This document shows positions 1-5,465 of a DNA stretch of 6,190 nt, in pieces. Source of the stretch: CAZLMG01 sp964560765 (lineage in GTDB: Bacteria; Bdellovibrionota_B; Oligoflexia; Oligoflexales; CAZLMG01); assembly GCA_964560765.1 (NCBI GenBank), contig CAZLMG010000070.1:1-6190 (forward strand). Reading direction: 5' to 3'. The notes beneath the pieces were generated by a model. That model saw only the letters and a list, made by a program, of their open reading frames with translations. It had not been told where the DNA came from and ran no database searches. Position numbers and translations under genes: made by a program. Every line of letters begins with the position of its first letter. The first letter of the stretch is position 1.

Positions 1-233
1 ATTGTTCGACGAGCTTTGGTGCCACAGAAACATCGTGTGTACTGCCAGTTGTTATTCGCCAAAGGATTCCTTCTACTGACATCCTCAAATTTTCGGTCCG
101 GTAGGCGCGAGAGTCATCAATTGCTTCTAGCAAACGAGTCCACAGTGAATCAGACAGCATCAACCGCAGCATTGGCCTCATCCCAGCTAATCAACTAATA
201 TCGAACGCATTTTAGCTGACTACTGCGAATTAG

Positions 234-518
234 CCAAAAGAGGGACAGGCCCTAAAGATTTCTTTAACTTTTACAAAACAGATAGTCACCCAAAATACCT
301 CACCAACTTCCCTTGCAAACGTTCACGACTCCATCCGTGTGATGCGGCAGCAGAATGGCAATATTCAGCTCCTGATGCATAATCAAATCGACGATAGTCG
401 TTGGTCAGTACATTACGGCGTATTTGTTCCTGGTACAGGCAAAGTGTCGGCGCGAGCCGTGACATCATCGCCTCACCCAGCGCAGTTTCTCAGCAACATC
501 GTCGTCTACAGTCCTTAG
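234..518 (+). pseudogene. 3' remnant of a third propeller-like lipoprotein paralogue
   Basis: This frame is open from just after a TAG at 231-233 to a TAG at 516-518, with no credible start. Its last ~70 codons match the C-terminus of the gene at 3689-5437: both contain an R-Q-x-N-G segment, Q-I-D-D, R-W-[SA]-V-H, G-V-F-[VI]-P, S-A-R-A-V, and a near-identical ending, L-S-N-[IL]-V-V-[YF]-S-P. Similarity fades upstream of about 249 (A-L-K-I against T-L-K-I). Bases 1-233 have stops in all three forward frames and no convincing similarity, so the rest of the gene is lost or degraded. The remnant carries a three-residue deletion after Q-I-D-D relative to the intact copy. It cannot make the exported protein because it has no signal peptide. 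The alignment was done by eye; homology of the tail is very likely, its pseudogene status probable. Confidence 0.82.
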
Positions 519-523
519 GCGGC

Positions 524-548
524 GCGTTCCCGCACAGCGTTCCGCACA
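524..548 (+). repeat. Short imperfect tandem repeat (13 + 12 nt)
   Basis: GCGTTCCCGCACA (524-536) is followed at once by GCGTTCCGCACA (537-548), which is the same unit minus one C. It lies just after the stop of the remnant gene. It looks like a local slippage duplication and no function is evident. Confidence 0.7.
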
Positions 549-568
549 CCTGCACCCACCTTCAGATA

Positions 569-724
569 TCACCAGTCATTTACGCTGGGCGATTCGGGCG
601 TTACCCTGAGTTTTGAAATTTCAGCGCGCAATTCCTCGCCAATGGGTGAGATTCCGCGATCAATATAACCATATGATTTTGATTGATTTTTTAACCCAGC
701 TATTACCTGACCCGCCATTTGCAT
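569..724 (-). CDS. Possible small or fragmentary reverse-strand ORF, 51 residues
   Basis: From ATG at 724-722 to TGA at 571-569 the reverse strand reads as a protein-like 51-residue sequence: a small N-terminal hydrophobic part (M-A-G-Q-V-I-A-G-L), a K/S/Y-rich part, then an amphipathic stretch (I-G-E-E-L-R-A-E-I-S-K-L) and a C-terminus ending N-D-W. The frame stays open further upstream, to a TAA near 810, through residues resembling helical protein sequence, so this could be the tail of a truncated gene. No good ribosome binding site precedes the ATG. I do not recognise a family. The forward complement of this frame has several stops. It could equally be a chance ORF. Confidence 0.22.
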   Translation of the reverse strand: MQMAGQVIAGLKNQSKSYGYIDRGISPIGEELRAEISKLRVTPESPSVNDW

Positions 725-763
725 GGTCTGGCGGATGAATCCAAGCAATACGGAGAACGCACG

Positions 764-874
764 ATGTCGATAACAGCATATCGTTCCGTAGTCGTCATGA
801 ACTGGTTAATCTGCGTGGCATCCTGCGTGGCTTTCCCTGCTTCCGAACGGAGCGAACAGCATGCAGATCGTTAA
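764..874 (+). CDS. Possible small ORF overlapping the ADP-ribosyltransferase start
   Basis: This 36-codon ORF starts with ATG at 764, preceded by GGAG at 752-755 with normal spacing, and ends in TAA at 872-874. Its stop therefore lies 14 bases inside the transferase gene, in another frame, an arrangement typical of translational coupling. The predicted peptide has a hydrophobic core (V-V-V-M-N-W-L-I-C-V-A-S-C-V-A-F-P-A) followed by a charged tail (S-E-R-S-E-Q-H-A-D-R), like a tiny exported or membrane peptide. A second ATG at 797 would give a 25-residue version. It could be a leader peptide that tunes transferase translation, a small membrane protein, or a chance ORF. No homologue is recognised. 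Confidence 0.3.
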   Translation: MSITAYRSVVVMNWLICVASCVAFPASERSEQHADR

Positions 875-1925
875 AAGCCGATTCACCATGCGCGCTCTAT
901 ACGGCCTGGTCGCTTCGATTTTGCATCTCGGAGCTTTGGAGAGCCGTGTTTTAGCAGCGGACTATCAACTCTGGCTTCCTGATCCAGACAACTACTCGCC
1001 AAGCTTCAGCGGAGCCCCAACGATTGCGGAGTCTTGTAGCTGGTGGCAAGGTCACGGCTATCACAACGTCAATTACTATTTGACTGGCATCACTCGCGGC
1101 GACCCGAGTATCCAGCACCATATTCGCAATTTATTGACTCACTGTGATTCACTCCCGCTAGAACCAGGAACGACCCTGTACCGAGGGGTTAATTGCGAGC
1201 TGTCGCAATTGGACCTGACTCGACCTCAGTTTAATGCCACCAGCACCGATCCTTTAGTTGCTGCACGGCACGCCAGACCGCCTTGCGGAAGATTCGGAAC
1301 CGAGTTGATCATTCACTTCCCACAAGGAGGCTTGGCTGGACAAATACCTGGTATAGAGTCTGAAATGCTGCTTCGGCCGGGCATTCTTGTTCCAAGTGCC
1401 CCCCCAAAAACATATGTTGATAGGCTGCACAAAATCGATACCATTGAATGTACTTTCCAACCGTACTCTGACGCTGAGATTCAAAAGCACATTACAGATC
1501 ATTGCATTCCTCAGAAGAATGGGCGCCCATGCACGCCACCGGAGGCCGGTTATGCCGCTAAATCTACGAATCATCTGCAACGTTACGGTGGAAAGGCGGG
1601 CCTTGGATTCGAAGCATTCATGCTTACCACCTGTGATAGTCATAATGAGGCCGCGGAGGTGGGGTTCTGGACTTCTCTAGCTTACTTTATGGGAATTTGG
1701 GTCGCAGTGCCCGCAGCCGGAGTGCATACTCTTAATTCTATAAATGATCATTGTCCAGAGAACGGATGGCTGCCGCCTGGCGGAAGTTACAGCACAAATG
1801 TTGTGGACTGCGCGCTGCAAGAGTTTGGTTACGATCCGAGCAAGTTCTATCCATCACTTCAAGGTGCCTTGCCTAAGCCACCCGTTCCGGGCCAGCGTCC
1901 ATCTCTCGCTGGTCCAAAGTATTGA
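861..1925 (+). CDS. Exported mono-ADP-ribosyltransferase-like protein (R-S-E class)
   Basis: This 354-residue protein probably transfers ADP-ribose from NAD+ to a target protein. The ATG at 861 follows GGAG at 849-852. Residues 1-33 look like a Sec signal peptide (K5, R7 and R11, a hydrophobic core, cleavage near V-L-A), and an internal start at Met10 would also leave one. The ART domain spans about 50-200: Y67-H-N-V-N71 helix, Y107-R108-G109 (the R motif), F124-N-A-T-S128 followed by D-P and A-x-x-H-A (the S motif), and E166-S-E168 with L-L-R-P-G downstream (the E-x-E motif with presumed catalytic E168). E-x-E with both glutamates is typical of arginine-modifying enzymes. The first serine of the usual S-T-S is Ala126 here. 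Residues 201-354 are an unrecognised extension with a hydrophobic stretch (~268-288) and a Pro-rich end. Ten cysteines suggest disulphides. TGA is followed directly by TAA. The target is unknown. Confidence 0.8.
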   Translation: MQIVKSRFTMRALYGLVASILHLGALESRVLAADYQLWLPDPDNYSPSFSGAPTIAESCSWWQGHGYHNVNYYLTGITRGDPSIQHHIRNLLTHCDSLPLEPGTTLYRGVNCELSQLDLTRPQFNATSTDPLVAARHARPPCGRFGTELIIHFPQGGLAGQIPGIESEMLLRPGILVPSAPPKTYVDRLHKIDTIECTFQPYSDAEIQKHITDHCIPQKNGRPCTPPEAGYAAKSTNHLQRYGGKAGLGFEAFMLTTCDSHNEAAEVGFWTSLAYFMGIWVAVPAAGVHTLNSINDHCPENGWLPPGGSYSTNVVDCALQEFGYDPSKFYPSLQGALPKPPVPGQRPSLAGPKY

Positions 1926-2012
1926 TAAAAGCAAGCGCCCGCGCCATGCCGCTGAGACTGATCGTGTCTCTTCCGGTCGGATGCCGAATTCGACGGCACA
2001 AAATTCCATTAA

Positions 2013-2039
2013 AGTATTTAAATACAGATACTTAATACT
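2013..2039. promoter_or_regulatory. AT-rich nested palindromes, possible operator or promoter
   Basis: A perfect 12-bp palindrome, GTATTTAAATAC, lies at 2014-2025. It sits inside a wider inverted repeat in which AGTATT (2013-2018) pairs with AATACT (2034-2039); AAGTAT and ATACTT are also mirrored. The block is the most AT-rich part of the 299-base gap between the transferase and the next lipoprotein gene, about 185 bases before that gene's start. Such symmetry fits a dimeric regulator site or a promoter region. No convincing -35/-10 pair can be assigned. Confidence 0.35.
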
Positions 2040-2123
2040 CTCTTCAAAAATCGACGCACGAACACTGGGCACCGCAGAACGGCTGAACTCACCATTTTTC
2101 GTCGGGAGTTGTGCCAAGTTACA

Positions 2124-2159
2124 CCATGACGTGAGCTGTCATGGCTGCTGGCAAGCAGC
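2124..2159 (+). promoter_or_regulatory. Two adjacent stem-loops in the leader of the lipoprotein gene
   Basis: CCATGAC (2124-2130) and GTCATGG (2138-2144) form a perfect 7-bp inverted repeat with a 7-base loop. It is followed at once by GCTGCT (2144-2149) and AGCAGC (2154-2159), a 6-bp stem with a GGCA loop. The two share base G2144, so they may be alternative or stacked structures. No T-run follows, which argues against an intrinsic terminator. They lie about 65 bases before the next start codon and could be a 5' leader structure or protein-binding sites. Confidence 0.4.
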
Positions 2160-2224
2160 TTGCATGATCGGTCCTACGCAAGCACATCGACACCTAAGTT
2201 AATGATGTAAGGAGCAACCAGCTT

Positions 2225-3583
2225 ATGCATAACCCTCCATCTCGATTGATGCCATCGACTCTGCTCGCGGCGGTTGTCTTTTCTCTGGCTCTGCCCATCA
2301 CGGCCTGTGATGGCCAACAGACACCTGATAAGAAGACTCCGCATGAAAGTCGCATGACGACGAATGCAGACATCGGCGCTGACACCGAAACTGCGACCGC
2401 TGCTGATATAGAAATCCAACAGGTCATCATGTACATGACGGGTCGTCTCTTGCCCCTAGAGTCACTGCGCGACATCCAACATTGGCTGGCTGCGGAATCG
2501 ATCTCATTCGAAACTTTTGCCACAGAACTCTTGCAAACGAAGCCAGCGCGCCAGTGGTTTGTAAATCTGCTCCTGACCGCGTCACAGCAGCGCATTCCGA
2601 CGGATGAGGAGATCGCGACGTGGCTGCGCTTTTATGAAGAAGACCTTGCAGGTGACTTCCTCGCCCTCGTAACCACCTTACTGGACGATCCAAGAGACTT
2701 GGTCGCTGCGAAGGGGCGTGGCATGACCAGCGAGGATATCATTCGCGCCATGGCATCGACGCTGAGTCGCGTATTTCTCTTCTTTGCCAACGACCACGAT
2801 CGCCTCGCGGATTCTTTGTCGCCAGCCGCCATGCACGAATTGATACTGATGGCGGACGCGAGCGCTGCGCATCTTTCCGTCCGCGTACTGATTGCGGTTA
2901 TGCCGGAAATGAATGCGACCATTCATGCCTGGACCGCTGATTCAGCGAACTCGCAGGGGCTGCAGCTGAGTCAAGGTTTTGCTGCCGAATCTGCATTTGG
3001 CATCAACTTTCTTGAGCAACTCGGGCAGCGGCGAGACCCGGTTGATCGGCCATGGGCCGGCAATATTGCCGCTCTTGATGCCGCGCCAAGCCTTTCCTTT
3101 GTTTGCCCAATCAACGCAGGCTGCGCGTTAGATCCACGTATGCCCTTCACGCCAGCGGGCCCTGTAAACCCTTTGCTGGGCTCCGCGTGCAGCCAGGCAC
3201 TGGCACTGCGTGTCGAGCCAATCTCGGCGGATCGCTGGTGCCCCAACCTAATGCCGCAAGGGCAAGTAAAACCTTGGATCCCAAGCTATCCAGAGGTCGC
3301 GCCATGTCAGAACCAAAACATAATGCGTCTTGCGGCGGTTGGATCTCAATTCGAAGCTATATTCAATCTCTGTTCGTCGAGTGGCCAAAAGCCACCCAAT
3401 TCACTACTTGCCCGCATGATGGGAATTGGTAATTCCACCGACTCGCCAGCCGAAGCATCGGCTCCATCGCCCCAGCCGACTCCGTCCGACGTATCCGAGC
3501 CCGCCGAGACGACACCGACGCCAGAGCCGACGCCATCAGAACAAGCTAAGTCAGAGGAAATGAGGAACCCCGATAGCATTTGA
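2225..3583 (+). CDS. Putative lipoprotein with two helical repeats, Cys-rich region and Pro-rich tail
   Basis: This 452-residue protein is not of a family I can name. The ATG follows TAAGGAG (2208-2214). Residues 1-27 form a signal peptide ending in I-T-A-C28, a normal lipobox, so it should be lipid-anchored at C28. Asp29 at +2 would mean inner-membrane retention under the E. coli Lol rule, which may not apply here. Residues ~66-109 and ~112-158 look like two copies of one helical unit ([IV]-x-x-[YL]-x-T..., a P-[LT]-[ED] turn, W-L, then F-x-x-[LF]-x-x-x-L-L and a basic D/K-P-R or K-P-A-R end), somewhat like DUF4214 units. A helical region follows to ~240. Cysteines 294, 300, 322, 339, 361 and 383 lie close together and probably form disulphides. 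Residues ~408-440 are a Pro/Thr/Ser/Glu-rich low-complexity tail. The next gene starts 105 bases later on the same strand, so cotranscription is possible. Confidence 0.75.
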   Translation: MHNPPSRLMPSTLLAAVVFSLALPITACDGQQTPDKKTPHESRMTTNADIGADTETATAADIEIQQVIMYMTGRLLPLESLRDIQHWLAAESISFETFATELLQTKPARQWFVNLLLTASQQRIPTDEEIATWLRFYEEDLAGDFLALVTTLLDDPRDLVAAKGRGMTSEDIIRAMASTLSRVFLFFANDHDRLADSLSPAAMHELILMADASAAHLSVRVLIAVMPEMNATIHAWTADSANSQGLQLSQGFAAESAFGINFLEQLGQRRDPVDRPWAGNIAALDAAPSLSFVCPINAGCALDPRMPFTPAGPVNPLLGSACSQALALRVEPISADRWCPNLMPQGQVKPWIPSYPEVAPCQNQNIMRLAAVGSQFEAIFNLCSSSGQKPPNSLLARMMGIGNSTDSPAEASAPSPQPTPSDVSEPAETTPTPEPTPSEQAKSEEMRNPDSI

Positions 3584-3688
3584 GGGGGCACAGCGGATAA
3601 AGCTCTAACCATATAAAACAACACGACTAAATACCGAGCGCTCAACTTCAGTGACCGATAACCGATGGAAGAGAAGCGGGGGAATATC

Positions 3689-5437
3689 ATGAGTTTGGCC
3701 AATGAAAAGTGCAACGCAATGGTCGACAAAGCGCATTTCGCTTTGTCGCTCCTAGTCGCCATTTTTCTCGCTTCCCTGACCACCCATTGCACAAAAGCTG
3801 GCTCAAACTCCGCCGAAAACCGCCCGCCGTCGAGTCGCAAAGATGGCGAGACACCCGACGCCTTACCTGGGTACCTGATCGATCGCAGCTTTTTCGGCTT
3901 TTCAACGGACGACAAGCTTTACTCGGACATCATCATCGCGCCCTTCGCTGCTGCGCAAGCCGATGGCTCCGTGGTGGTTAGTCTGAAAGAGCCACCCGTC
4001 GATGGTGAATATGCCATTGCACTGTATGGACCGCCGGATGCGATGAATTGCGCGACTTTCGTCGCCGAGATCGCAAGTGGTGTCTGGTCGGCGGAAACCA
4101 ATCATCGGCAATCGAGAAATTTTATCTCCATCAGCGATAGCTCCCTATCCGCCGATGCTAGCTCGCTGACCCTCTTTATCGACACGAGCGATGGGCGCCT
4201 GCCCTGCACGGCTCTCGCTGTGGCCGAGAAGCTGCCTCTGGATGCTGGATACAAGGGGCTCAATGGCAACGTCGCCTTTCTAACTGTTGGTCTCGACTTT
4301 GATCCATACACGGGCTTTGCGGATAGCTTGCACTTTGTGACGAACGAGCTAAGCGTCAACAATCAAAACGGGATATGGAGCCAGGAATTTGTTGAAGATG
4401 GCTCGACTGCGGGTAATCTTCCGGTCCTGCGACGCTTGCCGCGCGAAGATGGAGGCTGGATCGCTGGAACCGCTTCTTCTGCCATCAAAGAAAGAATCGA
4501 TGGAACATGGCAGCACCGGGGTAGTCAATCCTACTCTCCAAGTTTTGGTCCCGAGCGCTATGCGGTGGCAGATCTTGTAACCTGGTCTCATGACGGTGCC
4601 GAAAAGGTAGCTGCGATTGCCGGCTTCACCGACTACAACCCAAATTTTGACTTTGCCTTTCAGCCAAGTGAGTCATCGACGTTTTCCTTCATCCGCCCAG
4701 GCTTCAACATGCCTTCTCTTTCCTTTCAAGTGGAGGGCGGTAAACTTAGCGAGCAGGCGACCTATATGACGATTGTCGGCAGAACTTCGCCACGTTCGTT
4801 ACACCTGCTAAAACCAAGGTCTGATGAGTACATCCACAACAGTGCAGATATCGTCTATGGTGGCGAGTCGTGTACGTCGGTCGGCTCGGAGACACTATCT
4901 GTGTCCGAAACTGGAGTCACCCACTTTGCTTTGGCCTGTAAGCAAGGGACTCAAACCGACTCGACGGCAACTCTGGTCGTCGGCCGCATGCCCTTAACTG
5001 GCAATGCAACTATCGTAGCGGTCAACGCGCCAGATATTGATGACGTTTTTCGCTTGCGGGCACCGTACCTTGAAGTGGATCAAAACGGTGTCGCGCACTT
5101 ATTCTATTTGAGCCAATCAACGTTAAAAATCTGGTACGTAACATTTGGCGCAGATAATCAGATTAACGTCGAGCCCGTCAACGTCGCTTTAGATACACAG
5201 GCAAATTCCTTCATCATTGGGTCCAGTGGCGATTCGCTCCGCGCTGCCAGACAGACGAACGGCAAGATACATGTCTTGCTGCAAGCACAAATCGACGACG
5301 AGAATTCAGCGTCACGTTGGGCGGTACACCACGGAGTTTTCATACCCAATTCCGGAAGGCTGTCAGCGCGAGCCGTCATTACGTCATTTGCGCCCCAGGA
5401 CTCGCTGAGCAACCTTGTCGTCTTCAGTCCTCAATAG
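3689..5437 (+). CDS. Large exported (lipo)protein, possible beta-propeller, intact paralogue
   Basis: The ATG at 3689 is chosen because GGGGGA (3678-3683) precedes it at good spacing, giving 582 residues. An in-frame ATG at 3665 lacks a ribosome site, and Met at 3719 would give a compact 24-residue signal. The signal peptide ends L-T-T-H-C34: a lipobox-like position, but with His at -1 instead of Gly/Ala/Ser, so lipidation is uncertain. A short polar linker (P-P-S-S-R-K-D-G) leads into a beta-rich domain with C121 and C173, both conserved in the next gene. The C-terminal two thirds carries repeated units with W/Y strands and D-x-N-G-x-[AI]-H-[LV] motifs (D464-Q-N-G-V-A-H; N-G-K-I-H near 524), as in BNR or sialidase-like propellers. 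This fold is inferred, and no catalytic motif is seen. C395 and C417 may pair. The gene ends 28 bases before its paralogue, implying one transcript. Its tail matches the remnant at 234-518. Confidence 0.78.
   Translation: MSLANEKCNAMVDKAHFALSLLVAIFLASLTTHCTKAGSNSAENRPPSSRKDGETPDALPGYLIDRSFFGFSTDDKLYSDIIIAPFAAAQADGSVVVSLKEPPVDGEYAIALYGPPDAMNCATFVAEIASGVWSAETNHRQSRNFISISDSSLSADASSLTLFIDTSDGRLPCTALAVAEKLPLDAGYKGLNGNVAFLTVGLDFDPYTGFADSLHFVTNELSVNNQNGIWSQEFVEDGSTAGNLPVLRRLPREDGGWIAGTASSAIKERIDGTWQHRGSQSYSPSFGPERYAVADLVTWSHDGAEKVAAIAGFTDYNPNFDFAFQPSESSTFSFIRPGFNMPSLSFQVEGGKLSEQATYMTIVGRTSPRSLHLLKPRSDEYIHNSADIVYGGESCTSVGSETLSVSETGVTHFALACKQGTQTDSTATLVVGRMPLTGNATIVAVNAPDIDDVFRLRAPYLEVDQNGVAHLFYLSQSTLKIWYVTFGADNQINVEPVNVALDTQANSFIIGSSGDSLRAARQTNGKIHVLLQAQIDDENSASRWAVHHGVFIPNSGRLSARAVITSFAPQDSLSNLVVFSPQ
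3878..3969 (+). repeat. 92-bp exact direct repeat, copy 1 (within paralogue 1)
   Basis: These 92 bases are identical to 5652-5743, an offset of 1774, including all third codon positions. They lie in a wider colinear block (from 3779 here, from 5553 in the other copy) that encodes the start of the mature protein. Flanking parts of that block already show silent changes, and the similarity falls off beyond about 3975. Confidence 0.9.
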
Positions 5438-5453
5438 TTGAGTACCGACACCA

Positions 5454-5460
5454 GGGAGAG
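5454..5460 (+). promoter_or_regulatory. Ribosome binding site that supports a TTG start
   Basis: GGGAGAG sits 5 bases before TTG at 5466. The frame has a stop at 5439-5441 and no ATG or GTG between that stop and the signal peptide. This site is therefore the main evidence that the second paralogue starts at TTG. Confidence 0.7.
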
Positions 5461-5465
5461 TTAAG

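Larger units (their letters stand above)
519..860. other. Intergenic stretch without a secure gene
   Basis: This 342-base stretch separates the paralogue remnant from the ADP-ribosyltransferase gene. It holds a short tandem repeat (524-548), a possible 51-residue reverse-strand ORF (569-724), a perfect 6-bp inverted repeat (CCGCCA 712-717 with TGGCGG 729-734), and a possible small forward ORF starting at 764. An AT-rich patch at 661-696 contains -10-like hexamers (TATAAC at 664, TATGAT at 672), but neither has a matching -35 box at normal spacing. The promoter for the transferase probably lies somewhere here but cannot be placed. No Rho-independent terminator is evident after the remnant. Confidence 0.6.

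Noticed and set aside
16..198. A 60-residue forward frame at the window start
   Set aside because: It has no ribosome site and no similarity to the paralogue family in that frame. It is probably chance within decayed sequence upstream of the remnant.
664..677. Promoter for the ART gene from TATAAC or TATGAT
   Set aside because: No -35-like hexamer is found at 16-18 bases upstream of either. A TTGAAA at 613-618 is too far away.
1387..1680. A 97-residue forward frame and a 129-residue reverse frame (1254-1643) inside the ART gene
   Set aside because: Both overlap the ART catalytic and extension regions, whose motifs are in the main frame.
1954..1970. A 5-bp hairpin (GAGAC, 7-base loop, GTCTC) after the ART stop as a terminator
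   Set aside because: The stem is short and is followed by only two T residues, so an intrinsic terminator is not supported.
1854..2117. An 87-residue reverse frame over the end of the ART gene and the intergenic gap
   Set aside because: It uses a TTG start without a clear ribosome site, overlaps the ART coding end and has no recognisable features.
1744..2202. A 152-residue forward frame running from inside the ART gene through the intergenic gap
   Set aside because: It starts in another frame inside the ART gene, lacks a ribosome site and its translation has no protein-like motif. The intergenic portion is more likely non-coding.
3612..3617. TATAAA as a -10 box between the 2225-3583 gene and the next gene
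   Set aside because: No matching -35 element lies at the right distance, so the genes may simply be cotranscribed.
3346..3915. A 189-residue open frame on the reverse strand
   Set aside because: It lies antisense to the tail of the 2225-3583 gene and the start of the next gene. The forward frames there have signal peptides, ribosome sites and a conserved paralogue, so this is a shadow. A similar reverse frame at 5384-5614 exists only because the DNA is duplicated.
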